DNA of 64,000 nucleotides. Source: Actinopolyspora xinjiangensis. GTDB taxonomy: Bacteria > Actinomycetota > Actinomycetes > Mycobacteriales > Pseudonocardiaceae. Under the pieces are notes generated by a model. That model made no database searches and was not told the origin of the DNA. It worked only from the letters and a program-made list of their open reading frames with translations. Of this stretch, positions 45,867 to 56,510 are shown piece after piece; within the stretch, counting starts at the first letter, position 1; each line of letters opens with the position of its first letter. Made by a program: the position numbers and the translations under genes. The DNA lies in the NCBI RefSeq assembly GCF_900104475.1, contig NZ_FNJR01000007.1, positions 124,001 to 188,000 on the forward strand. Reading direction: 5' to 3'.

Positions 45867-45894
45867 CTACGGCGACCGAGCCGACAGTGCGACA

Positions 45895-47184
45895 TCAGAG
45901 ACCTCCCACGAAACGCCCGGGCGCGAGCCGGTACTCCGGGTCGAACTGCTCCTTGACGCGGCGCATCAGGCCGAACACTCCCTCCTCCGGCATTTCCCAG
46001 GGATCGACCAGTTCCAGCACCGGGGTGGGAGCGCACAGCACCGTGGTGTGACCGTGCAGCGTCGTGGTCGCCGCCCGCAACCGCGAGACCGCGTCAGCCG
46101 TCCGAGCCGCTCCGGCGTTCGCGGGAACACCGCCGAACAGCACTCCGGCACCGGCCGAGCCGCGCACGGCCAGCGGAATCCCCGCTTCCGCTGCCGCCCG
46201 ACCGGCGTCGTCGAGCAGCCGTGCGAGGTCGGCGGGCGCGGCGGCGAAGCGCAGGCCGGTGTCGCCCGTCAGGGGAGCGAACGGATGAGCGCCCCACCAG
46301 TCCGGTGCCGCGTGCCCGACCTCGGCGGTGACCCCGAACTCGGCTCCGAGGCGCTCGGCCAGCTCGTGCGCGCGCTGGTCGGTGGCTTTCGGCATCCCCT
46401 CCAGTTGCGCACTCACCTCGACGGGGGACTCGGGACTCGGCCGGTCTAGCTCGATTCCGGTGGGCACGGCCTGCGAGGCACGCAGCGACCGCACCGCCGC
46501 GCCCGCCGTCCCGGCGTCGGGCACGCGCAGCGTGACCCAGCGGTGCTCGGCGGCCAACGGGTGCAGCCGGAAGATCGTCTCGGTGATCACGCCCAGGGTT
46601 CCGTGGGAACCGGTGTAGAGCTTGCCCAGGTCGTAACCGGCGACGTTCTTGACGACTTTGCCCCCGGAGGCGGTGACCTCACCGTCGGCGCGGACCACCG
46701 TGATGCCGATGAGCAGGTCCCGGATCGTGCCGAACGCCTGGCGGCACGGCCCTGCCGAGGCGGTGGCCACGATCCCGCCGAGAGTGGCGCCGGGCAGCGG
46801 GTGGTCCACGGACAACCGCTGCCCCGCCTCGGCGACGGTTCGCCGGACACGGGACAACGTGGTGCCCGCCGTGGCCCGCAGCACCAGGTCACCGGAGGCG
46901 TGTTCGAGGACGCTCTCGGTTCCCGAGGTGTCGAGCACCAGGTCCACCCCGGTGGGAGCAGCGCCCCAGTCCAGCTTGCTCCCCCCGCCACGCGGCACGA
47001 TCCGCAGCCGGTGCGCGGCGGCCACCCGTAGCACTTCCGAGGTCTGTTCCGTGCTGCCCACCCGCGCCACCCAACGCGGCCTGACCCCTCGCACGGCGTC
47101 GGACTCCGCGGCCTCGTGGAGTCCTTCTGGGCCCAGTACGTCCGACAGTTCGGTCTGTGCGGAATCCAGGGTGCGGGAGGTCAT
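45895..47184 (-). CDS. glcE: glycolate oxidase FAD-binding subunit GlcE
   Basis: The 429-residue protein has the FAD-binding domain of the vanillyl-alcohol-oxidase type: VPRGGGSKLDWG, GDLVLRATAGTTL, HPLPGATLGGIVATASAGPCRQAFG, KVVKNVAGYDLGKL and GSHGTLGVITE. It is shorter than GlcD and lacks its C-terminal substrate site. Its ATG overlaps the glcD stop (ATGA). GlcD, GlcE and GlcF together oxidise glycolate, and often D-lactate, to the 2-oxo acid. Confidence 0.92.
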   Translation of the reverse strand: MTSRTLDSAQTELSDVLGPEGLHEAAESDAVRGVRPRWVARVGSTEQTSEVLRVAAAHRLRIVPRGGGSKLDWGAAPTGVDLVLDTSGTESVLEHASGDLVLRATAGTTLSRVRRTVAEAGQRLSVDHPLPGATLGGIVATASAGPCRQAFGTIRDLLIGITVVRADGEVTASGGKVVKNVAGYDLGKLYTGSHGTLGVITETIFRLHPLAAEHRWVTLRVPDAGTAGAAVRSLRASQAVPTGIELDRPSPESPVEVSAQLEGMPKATDQRAHELAERLGAEFGVTAEVGHAAPDWWGAHPFAPLTGDTGLRFAAAPADLARLLDDAGRAAAEAGIPLAVRGSAGAGVLFGGVPANAGAARTADAVSRLRAATTTLHGHTTVLCAPTPVLELVDPWEMPEEGVFGLMRRVKEQFDPEYRLAPGRFVGGL

Positions 47185-48707
47185 CAGAATTCGTCCGCCA
47201 ATCCGGCCTCGGCGAGTGGGTGGGCGCCGCGCCGTGGCCCAGGCACCTCACCGCAGAGGCGGGGCGTGGGGAACACCTTGCCGGGATTGCACATCCCGGC
47301 GGGGTCGAAAGCGCAGCGCAAGTACTGCATGGTGTCCAGGTCCTGCGGGGTGAACATGCGCCCCATGTAGCGGACCTTGTCCGCGCCGACGCCGTGCTCA
47401 CCGGTTATGGAGCCGCCGTGTTCGACGCACAGCTCCAGGATGGCGCCGGAGACCTCCTCCGCCCGTTCGGAGGCACCGGGCACCGAACCGTCGAACAGCA
47501 CCAGCGGATGCAGGTTCCCGTCGCCCGCGTGGAAGACATTGGCCACCCGTACCCCGGACCGCGCGGACAGCTCCGCGATCCGGCGCAGCACTTCGGGAAG
47601 CGCGGTTCTGGGGATCACGCCGTCCTGCACGATGTAGTCGGGACTGATCCGTCCGACAGCGGCGAAGGCCGACTTGCGGCCCTTCCAGATCAGAGCTCGT
47701 TCCGCCTCGTCGGCCGCGCTCCGGATCTCGAAGGCGCCGTGCTCCTCGCAGTGCCGCCTGACCTCGGTGAAGGTGTGTGCCACCTCGGCCTCGGGGCCGT
47801 CCAGCTCCACGATGAGGACCGCTCCCGCACCCTCCGGGTAACCGCACCGGACGGCCTGTTCGGCGGCGGCGATGGAGAGCTGGTCCATCATCTCGATCGC
47901 CGCCGGGGTCACTCCGGCCGCGATGATGGCCGAGACGGCTTCCCCCGCCTCGTCCGTGGACGCGAATCCGGCCAGCAGCGTTCGCACGCTCTCGGGCTTG
48001 CGCAGCAGTCGCACGGTGATCGAGGTGACCACGCCGAGAGTGCCCTCGCTGCCGACGAAGGCCCCGAGCAGGTCGTAACCGGGGGCGTCCCTGGCCGGGC
48101 CGCCCAGTTCCACGGTCTCGCCGCCGGCGGTGACCACGGTCATCGACAGCACGTGGTTGGTGGTGAACCCGTACTTCAGACAGTGCGCTCCCCCGGAGTT
48201 CTCGGCCACGTTGCCGCCCACGGAGCAGACCTGCTGGCTGGAGGGGTCGGGAGCGAAGTAGTAACCGTGGGGAGCGGCGGCCCTGGTGACGTCGAGGTTG
48301 ATCACCCCGGGTTCGACCACGGCCCGCTCGTTGTCGATGTCGATCTCCAGGATGCGCCGCATCCTGGAGGTCACCACCAACACACCGTCCGACCGGGGCA
48401 GGGCCCCCGCGGAGAGACCGGTTCCGGAGCCGCGCGCCACGAAGGGCACCCCGTGCTCGGAACAGCTCGCCACCGTCGCGGCCACCTGTTCGGCGTTCTC
48501 GGGCAGTACCACCACGGCGGGCACCGTGCGGTGGGAGGCGAGGCCGTCGCACTCGTAGGTGAGCAGCTTCTGCCGGTCGGTGATCACCGACCGCTCGGGC
48601 AGCGACGAGCGCAGTCGCGCGAGACATCCCTCGATGTCCGGCGGACCCGCCACGTCCCCCGTCGAGGAGACCGCTTCCTCTTGCCGGGGGGCCTCAGTCG
48701 AGGACAT
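47184..48707 (-). CDS. glcD: glycolate oxidase FAD-linked subunit GlcD
   Basis: The 507-residue flavoprotein has VARGSGTGLSAGALP, GGNVAENSGGAHCLKYG and GAFVGSEGTLGVVTS for FAD binding. The C-terminal catalytic part has VFHAGDGNLHPLVLFD and EHGGSITGEHGVGADK, with the metal or substrate histidines. It is the catalytic subunit. ATG 48705-48707 is supported by AGGAG 7 bases upstream; the longer open frame is discarded. It is the first gene of glcDEF and is divergent from the YbaB-type gene. Confidence 0.95.
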   Translation of the reverse strand: MSSTEAPRQEEAVSSTGDVAGPPDIEGCLARLRSSLPERSVITDRQKLLTYECDGLASHRTVPAVVVLPENAEQVAATVASCSEHGVPFVARGSGTGLSAGALPRSDGVLVVTSRMRRILEIDIDNERAVVEPGVINLDVTRAAAPHGYYFAPDPSSQQVCSVGGNVAENSGGAHCLKYGFTTNHVLSMTVVTAGGETVELGGPARDAPGYDLLGAFVGSEGTLGVVTSITVRLLRKPESVRTLLAGFASTDEAGEAVSAIIAAGVTPAAIEMMDQLSIAAAEQAVRCGYPEGAGAVLIVELDGPEAEVAHTFTEVRRHCEEHGAFEIRSAADEAERALIWKGRKSAFAAVGRISPDYIVQDGVIPRTALPEVLRRIAELSARSGVRVANVFHAGDGNLHPLVLFDGSVPGASERAEEVSGAILELCVEHGGSITGEHGVGADKVRYMGRMFTPQDLDTMQYLRCAFDPAGMCNPGKVFPTPRLCGEVPGPRRGAHPLAEAGLADEF

Positions 48708-48937
48708 CACCGAACTCCTCACCTGGTTGTGGGATACGGAACGCACCTGGCAACCGCGTGACGCGGACCATAGGACCGCGCGGACACCGACCACAACAGA
48801 TCAACCGGGTGTGTTCGAGACCACATCGCGAGTGTACGCGCAACCGGGAGAGCCCCGATTTCGCGAACAACCCACCGAGTTCCGCGCCGGCGCGGTAGGG
48901 TCCGTCACAGGCGAAGTCGATCTCTCGGGGGAACATC

Positions 48938-49438
48938 GTGGACGTATCGGAACGCATCCAGCGGATGATGTCCGACTTCGAACAGCAGGCCGCCAAGGCC
49001 GCCGAGGTCAAGGAGAGGATGAGCGAGCTGCGTGGCACGGCACGCAGCGAGGACGGCACGGTCGAGGTCACGGTGGCTCCCTCGGGAGCGGTGCTGGACC
49101 TGCGCCTCGAGTCGGGGGCCGTGCGGCAGTCCCACACCGCGCTGCAACGATCCCTGCTGGACACCATCCGGCAGGCCACCCAGGACGCAGCCGCGCGGAT
49201 GGACGAGACCGTGCAGCCGCTACTGGGTGACAGGGCCGAGCAGTTCAAGCAGGCGTTCAACTCGCACGGCGCCCAGCCGGTCACCCCGGAGCCGGGCGGC
49301 GGGACACCGGAAAGCGGGGCAGGCACCGCGTCCACCGACTCGACGAACGCGGCGCGCGGTTCCTCCGGCGCGGGTGGCGGCCGCCCGGACTGGGAGGACG
49401 AGGACGACGACTTCTCCGACGGTTCCTTTCTGAGGTGA
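48938..49438 (+). CDS. YbaB/EbfC-family protein, secretion-locus type
   Basis: The 166-residue protein has a YbaB core (residues 1-95: IQRMMSDFEQQAAKAAEVKERM, then GTVEVTVAPSGAVLDLRLES and LDTIRQATQDAAARMDE) and a disordered, acidic Gly/Ser-rich tail that ends DWEDEDDDFSDGSFLR. In actinomycetes such proteins often sit beside WXG100-like genes. The next gene begins 7 bases after its stop, so they are co-transcribed. GTG start with GGGGA upstream. DNA binding is known for the short YbaB proteins but unproven for tailed ones. Confidence 0.82.
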   Translation: MDVSERIQRMMSDFEQQAAKAAEVKERMSELRGTARSEDGTVEVTVAPSGAVLDLRLESGAVRQSHTALQRSLLDTIRQATQDAAARMDETVQPLLGDRAEQFKQAFNSHGAQPVTPEPGGGTPESGAGTASTDSTNAARGSSGAGGGRPDWEDEDDDFSDGSFLR

Positions 49439-49445
49439 TGTGCCG

Positions 49446-51125
49446 ATGTCCACGAAACTGGGAGTCCAAACCGAGGCGCTCTACGCCTACCGAGACGGTT
49501 CACAGCGGGTGGCGGAACATCTGGAGCAATTGTCCTCGCTGCTGGAGCAGGCCAGGGTCAGCGACGACTGCTTCGGGCCGCTGGGCGAATTCCTCGCGTT
49601 CAGCTACTTCAACTCGCTGGAGGAATGCCAGAACACGGCCACGAAGGCCGGGCGATTCATGGAGAAAACCGGCAAGGCCGTCGGCGAGTGCGCCCAGAAC
49701 TACACCGATACCGACGGGTCGGAGGCCGACAAGATCGCCAAGCTCGACCTGAGCGCCATGCGCGCGGACGGCTCCGGGCCGGGCGGCTTGTCCGAGGTGA
49801 ACAGCGCGGGCGCCGACCAGGCCCGCACCGAGATGGAGCAGATCGCGAACTACGGCAGCTCCTGGGCCTCGGCGTCGCAGAGCCTGGCGCGGGCCAGTGA
49901 CCCGCCGAGCGTCGCCATCGCCACGGTCAACATGCGCTCCGAGCAGCTCAACGCGCTGACCAGCCCCGGGCAGGCGTTCGTCGACAACGGGCTGGGCTTT
50001 CTCATCTCGATCGTGATCAGCCCACTGGTGGAGCTGATCCTGGAACCGGCCGTGGGCGATCCGGCGCAGATGCGCAGTACCGGCAAGGGTTGGGCCGAGG
50101 TGGCGGACTGGGTGGACCGGCTCGCCGAGCACGAGGGCGAGCGCGCGCGGGCGACCGAACCCGTCTGGGAAGGACAGGCCGCCGACGCCTTCCGCAAGCA
50201 GATGGACGAGTTCGTGTCGGGCGCCAAGGCCATGGCCACCGACGTCCGGGGGCTGAAGGAGGCCCTGGACCTGGCGGCGGACCTGTTCGACGCGTTCGTG
50301 GAGATGTGCATCGACATCATCCAGGAACTGGTGATCGGACTGATCGTCGAGTGGTTGGCCGCGCTGGCCGCCTCCTGGATCACCGCCGGTGCGTCGGTGG
50401 GCGCGGCCTCGGGAATGACCACCGCACAAGTGGCCATCACCGGCACCCGGCTGGGCAGCAAGGTCGCCAACCTGCTGCACAAGCTCAAGCCCATCGTCAC
50501 CAAGCTCGAGGACCTGCTGCAGAGTCTGCGCAAGGGGCCGTTGCGAAAGGTCGTCGACAACATGGACGACTTGCGCAACGGGAACAAGATCGAGCAGTGG
50601 GTCTCTCGCAAGATCGATTCCAAGCCGGTGGGCAAGATCCTGACACACGGCGACACCACGGAGATCCGCAAGGCTGAACGAGCCTTGGAGGAAACGAGGG
50701 AAGCCGCGGCGCGCGGCGAGAAAACAGCTGCGGACGTGGCAGCCGCCCAACGTAGGCTCGACGAAGCGAACATCCCCTCAACGACCGGAAACCGATTCGC
50801 CAAACAGGCTTCCCTGGACGACGAGGGAACCGTGATAGCTCAAACGGATCGCAACGGAAACCCGAAGACGTCGTGGAGCGGTGATCTGCATCCTGAGCTG
50901 GAGAAGGCCCGAGAAGAACGAGCCGTGGCAGCTAACCTGGCGCAAGCTGGTCTGAACACGGTGGGTCTGAACGGCGAGGCACGTTGGCAGGACGCGATCC
51001 TCCACCAAGGAACCTCGGCTGTGGTCAACGAAGGTGTCGAACAGGGCATCAAACAGGGTTACGACGAGACCACCGAACGCAGCGACGAACAGCGGCAGGC
51101 CGCCCAGGAACGCGGCTTCGACTGA
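49446..51125 (+). CDS. large WXG100-like putative type VII secretion substrate
   Basis: The 559-residue protein has an N-terminal helical segment resembling ESX-secretion-associated proteins (residues 1-100: LGVQTEALYAYRDGSQRVAEHLEQLSSLL-type, kept short here), and a WXG100-like hairpin at about 215-285 with WEGQAADAFRKQM as the turn. Two hydrophobic segments (about 175-200 and 285-325) follow. The C-terminal 200 residues are charged and helical (ETREAAARGEKTAADVAAAQ) with no known toxin fold. It may be a secreted effector or scaffold. It is translated in an operon with the YbaB-type gene and the two paralogous genes downstream. Confidence 0.7.
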   Translation: MSTKLGVQTEALYAYRDGSQRVAEHLEQLSSLLEQARVSDDCFGPLGEFLAFSYFNSLEECQNTATKAGRFMEKTGKAVGECAQNYTDTDGSEADKIAKLDLSAMRADGSGPGGLSEVNSAGADQARTEMEQIANYGSSWASASQSLARASDPPSVAIATVNMRSEQLNALTSPGQAFVDNGLGFLISIVISPLVELILEPAVGDPAQMRSTGKGWAEVADWVDRLAEHEGERARATEPVWEGQAADAFRKQMDEFVSGAKAMATDVRGLKEALDLAADLFDAFVEMCIDIIQELVIGLIVEWLAALAASWITAGASVGAASGMTTAQVAITGTRLGSKVANLLHKLKPIVTKLEDLLQSLRKGPLRKVVDNMDDLRNGNKIEQWVSRKIDSKPVGKILTHGDTTEIRKAERALEETREAAARGEKTAADVAAAQRRLDEANIPSTTGNRFAKQASLDDEGTVIAQTDRNGNPKTSWSGDLHPELEKAREERAVAANLAQAGLNTVGLNGEARWQDAILHQGTSAVVNEGVEQGIKQGYDETTERSDEQRQAAQERGFD

Positions 51126-51134
51126 GGAGAACGG

Positions 51135-51896
51135 ATGGGTTTGGACTCCCCACTGCCCAGATCGCTGGAGGCACGCGCCACCTGGTGCCACCCAGACGAA
51201 GCGATCCGCTGGGTCTTCGCGCAGCAGTCGATCCGTTACGACGTGGCGGGACTCGACTCCACGGGCAGCCCACTGCCCGGTTGGGGCAAACGACTCGGCC
51301 AAGGGATCAAACGAGCGGCGGGCAACGCTGGTGGTGTCGCGTTGGAAGTAGGGATATCGGTCGCGAGTGGTGACTGGATGGGCGGCGGCGACGAGCGGCG
51401 GAACGAGTCGGTTCCCGATCTCCCCGATGTCACCGTGTTCGGACCGGGCCCGGACAGCGAGGCGGCGCGCCTGCTGTCGCAGCACGAGCTGGCACGACTG
51501 ATGGGAAGCGACAAGCTCGACCTCGACAAACTGGCCGGCGACTGGATCCTCACCTCGCGACGACTGGCGATCCTGGTACCGGAGAACGGGAGCTCCCGGG
51601 ATTCGAGCGCTTCCGGCACGGTGCGCGGTGCTCTCGCCCGGGTCGGCGAGAACATGCGGAAATCGGAAGGAACGTCGGGACGTCGATCGGAACCGGACGG
51701 CCTCTCCAGCTTCCTCGAATTACCGGTTTCGAACATCACTGACATGGCGATCGTCGACAGGACTCCGGGGAAAGCACACGAATCTGAGCCGCGAAAGTGC
51801 TTTCGGACGACACTGTTCGACGGCTCCGGTTTCGATTTCCACAAACCCGAACCTGCCGCCGAGCAGATGTTCGAAATGGCTCGAGGAAAATCCTGA
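51135..51896 (+). CDS. hypothetical protein, paralogue of the next gene
   Basis: The 253-residue protein has no recognised domain. Segments WILTSRRLAILVPE, FLELPVSNITDMAIVDR and FRTTLFDGSGFDF match the rhythm of the following protein (EILATNERLALVLD, FYEITLNTIRSFG and LRFDFSDGSNVMIE). The shared core looks like a small beta barrel, possibly PH-like. GAGGAG stands 5 bases before the ATG. Tandem paralogues after a putative effector could be immunity proteins or chaperones; this is inference only. Confidence 0.6.
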   Translation: MGLDSPLPRSLEARATWCHPDEAIRWVFAQQSIRYDVAGLDSTGSPLPGWGKRLGQGIKRAAGNAGGVALEVGISVASGDWMGGGDERRNESVPDLPDVTVFGPGPDSEAARLLSQHELARLMGSDKLDLDKLAGDWILTSRRLAILVPENGSSRDSSASGTVRGALARVGENMRKSEGTSGRRSEPDGLSSFLELPVSNITDMAIVDRTPGKAHESEPRKCFRTTLFDGSGFDFHKPEPAAEQMFEMARGKS

Positions 51897-51897
51897 C

Positions 51898-52614
51898 ATG
51901 TCGCTGGACAAGGACTCGCAAAAAGAGATAGACGATATGGTGAGGAGATACGAGTCCCTCGCCGCGAGCTGGTTGAGCCCCGGAGAGGAGATCATCTGGC
52001 AGAAACCCGCTCCTGAAGCACATGCTGCCTCTTTCGTGGGCGACCTGTTGCGGGCTCCTCATACCCCGCTCGGGGACACCGAGACGGTCAAAGGAGACTC
52101 ATCCGAGTGGCGGCTTCCCTCCAGGGTGGTAACCGATCGAAGGTTCCTGACCGACGAATGGGCCGATGACCCCGCGATTCACTGCTGGGCCACCGCGGAA
52201 CGCCCCGACGACGAGTCGATCCGTTTCGCCGACCACTTGGCTGCCTCGCACGGCCACCCGGAAATACTTGCTACCAACGAACGGCTGGCGCTGGTGCTCG
52301 ATGCGAGCCTGATCGCCACAGCGGAGCAAAGCGTCGAACCGGGTTCGTCAGGAATTCTCGGCAAGGCGCGACGAATGGCTCGGCACGCCCGGGAAACCGC
52401 GAGCGAGCTGTCACACCGGAACGGAACAGGTAAGATGATCTCGTTCTACGAGATCACACTGAACACGATCCGAAGCTTCGGATCCTCATACCGGGGAAGA
52501 TCGATACCCCGCCGAGAATTCCTCCGGTTCGATTTTTCCGACGGATCCAACGTGATGATCGAGACCGGACACGCCGACAAACACGCTCGGAAACTCAACG
52601 AGCTGCTTCGCTGA
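51898..52614 (+). CDS. hypothetical protein, paralogue of the preceding gene
   Basis: The 238-residue protein starts at ATG 51898, overlapping nothing but leaving a one-base gap after the preceding stop (TGACATG). An N-terminal helical part (SLDKDSQKEIDDMVRRYES) is followed by ATNERLALVLDASLIAT and a C-terminal FYEITLNTIRSFG...FDFSDGS region shared with its neighbour. No signal peptide or membrane helix is evident. It is clearly co-translated. The open frame extends upstream, but the ATG fits the operon spacing. Function unknown. Confidence 0.6.
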   Translation: MSLDKDSQKEIDDMVRRYESLAASWLSPGEEIIWQKPAPEAHAASFVGDLLRAPHTPLGDTETVKGDSSEWRLPSRVVTDRRFLTDEWADDPAIHCWATAERPDDESIRFADHLAASHGHPEILATNERLALVLDASLIATAEQSVEPGSSGILGKARRMARHARETASELSHRNGTGKMISFYEITLNTIRSFGSSYRGRSIPRREFLRFDFSDGSNVMIETGHADKHARKLNELLR

Positions 52615-52655
52615 AAAAGACCCCACGGCCGGACTCACCTACGCGAAGGAGTTCC

Positions 52656-53012
52656 ATGGTAAAGGTCAAGACGAACGAGCCGAAGCGGCGCAAGGACAGG
52701 TCGGCACCGTTCTGCGTCGTCACCGGCGCCCTCTTCGTGGTCTGCGTCGCGCTGGCCGCCACGATAACGGAGCTGGACCTGAACTACGGAGCGAGTGGTG
52801 ACACCTGGAGCCCGGTGCTCAACACCGCGCTCGTGGCCGGTTGGGCGTTCGACCTGCTGTTTCTGATCGCCTACCTGAACGCGGGCGAAGTCTCCGGACC
52901 CTCCGACAGCATCGTGGCCAACCTCGCCAAGGGCGCGCTGAAGGTGGTCATGCTGCTGGCCGGGTTCGTCTACCTGATCATCATGCCGATCAACCTGTTC
53001 GCGATCTGGTAG
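52656..53012 (+). CDS. small three-helix membrane protein
   Basis: The 118-residue protein has a basic N-terminus (VKVKTNEPKRRKDRS) and three hydrophobic helices (about 20-36, 58-73 and 95-115). AGGAG lies 5 bases before the ATG. It follows the hypothetical pair by 41 bases on the same strand and is probably the last gene of the cassette. No family is recognised. Confidence 0.6.
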   Translation: MVKVKTNEPKRRKDRSAPFCVVTGALFVVCVALAATITELDLNYGASGDTWSPVLNTALVAGWAFDLLFLIAYLNAGEVSGPSDSIVANLAKGALKVVMLLAGFVYLIIMPINLFAIW

Positions 53013-53144
53013 AACTCCGATCCGGCCACGATGCCTCCCCCGAGCGGGGAACCTCCCATCGCTCCCCACTCGGGGCTCGCCCGGCTACCGCGAAGCGGCG
53101 CGGCGACTCGACCACCCTCGCGCGGCTCACCGGACGGTCGTGGC

Positions 53145-54029
53145 TCACCGGTCCGGCAGCGCGCCGAGGTCTCCGAGCCGGTAGCCGTTCGGATAGCCCG
53201 GATAGCTCAGCTTCCTGCCCCGTCCGAGCCTGCTGACCTGGCGCGCGGGCAACAGGCGCTCGGCCATCCCGTGCAGCCGCAGCGCCGCGGTCACGGCCCG
53301 CGTCTCCCACCGCCTCGGTTCGGGAAATCCGAACGCCGTGCGCATCGCGGGCTCCAACCCGGCGATGAAACCACGGCGGACCAGCCCGTGCAGCGGTTTC
53401 GGGAACCACGCGCAGACCATCGCCAGGTTGTCGTGACCGACCTCGCGGTTGCTCTCGGCGTACCTGAAGTGCTCGGCCTCGTAGTCGCGGTTGAACCGGT
53501 CGAACTCCTCGTAGCCCGGAATCCCGCGTATGCCCATCCGCAGCCCGATCTGGTGGTAGTGCCAGTACGCCGCCGTTCGCTCGTGGTCGCTCAACGGGCG
53601 CCAACCGTAGGCGTCGATCCACCTGATCGGTTCGTAGATGAACGTGGACAGCACGTAGAGCATGTCGTCGTTGCTGATGTCGTAGCGGCCGTGCATCCGG
53701 TTCACCATGCGCAGCGCCTGCTTCCCCCGCTGCGAGTCGTAACCGTGCCTGCCCATCTCCTCCATCAGTATCGAGGTGTCGTCGTAGCGCTTCTGTGCCC
53801 TGCACCCGAACTCGCCGGTCTGCCGCAGCAGTTCGGAGATACTGGGCACGCAGAAGGTGCGGAACAGCGCCAGCTCCAGCGCGCGCGTGTAGTCCCAGGG
53901 GAACTCCAGTCCCGCCGATATGCGATAGATCAGCGTGTGTTCGCGCTCCGGGTCCAACCGCTGGATCAACCGCAGCCTCGCGTACTTGCCCAGCGGATCG
54001 AGTCCGCGCGTGCGCCCGGGACGTGACAT
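53145..54029 (-). CDS. MpaB-family oxygenase (DUF2236)
   Basis: The 294-residue protein matches the ER-bound oxygenase mpaB/DUF2236 family: PEREHTLIYRISAGLEFPWD, RAQKRYDDTSILMEEMGRHG, VNRMHGRYDISNDDMLYVLSTFIYEP-type segment (here split: VNRMHGRYDISND, MLYVLSTFIYEPIRW) and WHYHQIGLRMGI. Conserved His and Asp residues would hold heme or another metal. Members cleave carbon-carbon double bonds, including rubber-type oxygenases. ATG 54029 has GAGG 9 bases upstream. Its start overlaps the end of the phosphatase gene. Confidence 0.78.
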   Translation of the reverse strand: MSRPGRTRGLDPLGKYARLRLIQRLDPEREHTLIYRISAGLEFPWDYTRALELALFRTFCVPSISELLRQTGEFGCRAQKRYDDTSILMEEMGRHGYDSQRGKQALRMVNRMHGRYDISNDDMLYVLSTFIYEPIRWIDAYGWRPLSDHERTAAYWHYHQIGLRMGIRGIPGYEEFDRFNRDYEAEHFRYAESNREVGHDNLAMVCAWFPKPLHGLVRRGFIAGLEPAMRTAFGFPEPRRWETRAVTAALRLHGMAERLLPARQVSRLGRGRKLSYPGYPNGYRLGDLGALPDR

Positions 54030-54034
54030 CGGCA

Positions 54035-55186
54035 TCAACCTCGCGCCAACAGCAGTGGGACGTACTGCTCGTCGGCGGTCAGCGAACCGTGCTGTCCCAA
54101 CAGCGCGGCGGCGTTAGGCTCGGCCGACGAGCGGATCACTCCATTGTGGCGTGCCAGGGCGATCACGTCACCGATCCTGGCACGAACTCCCTCGGATATC
54201 ACCGCGCCGAACCAGCCTGCCTCGACGGCCTCCTCCGCCGTGACCACCACCGCGTCGGAGCCGAGCTTCTCCCGCCAGGTGTCCAGCACGTCCGGCGTGG
54301 CACCCGGTTCGGTGTAGACGTGCCGCACGCGCACCTCGCCCCCCACCAGCCGGACCCCCCGGGCGAGTTCTTCGTCGGTGTCGACATCCGGCGCACGGCC
54401 GGGATCGGAGGGAACCATGCCGTGATCGGCCACCACGAGCAGCTGACTACCGGCGGGCAGCCGCTCCGCGACCGATTCCACCAGCCGGTCCACCTGGCGC
54501 AGCTGCATCCGCCACGGCGGCGAACCCGGCCCGTGCACGTGGCCCAGCATGTCCAGCTGGCCGTGGTAGCCGTAGCACAGCACGGGAGCTGGCTCCGCCA
54601 TCGCCGCGAGCAGCTGGGAGGCCAGATCCCCGAGGGCGTGGACCCCCCGGACGTCGCCGCCCCGCAGCGCCGCCCTGGTCAGCCCGGTCCCCTCGAACTC
54701 GGCGGGCACGACCAACCGGGTGTCCACCCCGGCGGCCACCGCACGCTGCGGCACGGTCCGGTTCGGCTGCACCGTTTCGGGAGGCCACGCGGCGAGCATA
54801 CTCGTGTCCTGACCGGATCCGTCCCGCCTGGTCCACGACAGCGGCCGCAGCAGTGCTCCACCCGGCTCGGCGAAGGAGTAGCCGACCACGCCGTGCTCCC
54901 CGGAGCAGCAGCCGGTTCCCAGCGAAGCGATGCTGGTCGCGGTGGTGGTGGGGAAACCGGCCGTACCCGGCCTGGCGGTGTCCAGCTCGCTCAGTGTCGG
55001 GGCGTCGGCGGCGTGCTCGCGCAACAGCCGCCAGCCGAGCCCGTCGACCAGCAGCACCGCGGCGGAGGAGCACTCGGGAAGTCCGATCCGGTCGGTGAAC
55101 CCCGCGGTTCCCATCGCTCCCAGTGCCGAGGGCAACGTGTCGGCCAGCTGCCACTCGGCCGCGTCCGGGGCGACGATCCAGTCCAT
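54035..55186 (-). CDS. alkaline-phosphatase-superfamily protein (nucleotide pyrophosphatase-like)
   Basis: The 383-residue protein has the alkaline-phosphatase fold: VLLVDGLGWRLL (metal Asp), the Thr nucleophile in GFPTTTATSIASLGTG, YGYHGQLDMLGHVHGP and VVADHGMVPSD. Related proteins hydrolyse phosphodiesters or pyrophosphates. No signal peptide is present, so it probably acts in the cytosol. It is minus-strand, between the MpaB-type and acyl-CoA dehydrogenase genes, and overlaps the former. Confidence 0.87.
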   Translation of the reverse strand: MDWIVAPDAAEWQLADTLPSALGAMGTAGFTDRIGLPECSSAAVLLVDGLGWRLLREHAADAPTLSELDTARPGTAGFPTTTATSIASLGTGCCSGEHGVVGYSFAEPGGALLRPLSWTRRDGSGQDTSMLAAWPPETVQPNRTVPQRAVAAGVDTRLVVPAEFEGTGLTRAALRGGDVRGVHALGDLASQLLAAMAEPAPVLCYGYHGQLDMLGHVHGPGSPPWRMQLRQVDRLVESVAERLPAGSQLLVVADHGMVPSDPGRAPDVDTDEELARGVRLVGGEVRVRHVYTEPGATPDVLDTWREKLGSDAVVVTAEEAVEAGWFGAVISEGVRARIGDVIALARHNGVIRSSAEPNAAALLGQHGSLTADEQYVPLLLARG

Positions 55187-55291
55187 GGCCGAACCTCCGT
55201 CGGTGCCTGGGTCACTGGGCGGTTTACCGGCCTACGGGCTCCGCGCCCGCGCGGAACGGGAGTACGGAGCCGCCGGCCCGGTTACAGCCTC

Positions 55292-56434
<1,143 letters not shown>

Positions 56435-56510
56435 TCGACTCACGTTCCTTTCGGTGTGCTTGGGGGAACCGGACGGTCTCGGTCCCGCCGGCCTCGGTCG
56501 TCGCGGCGGG

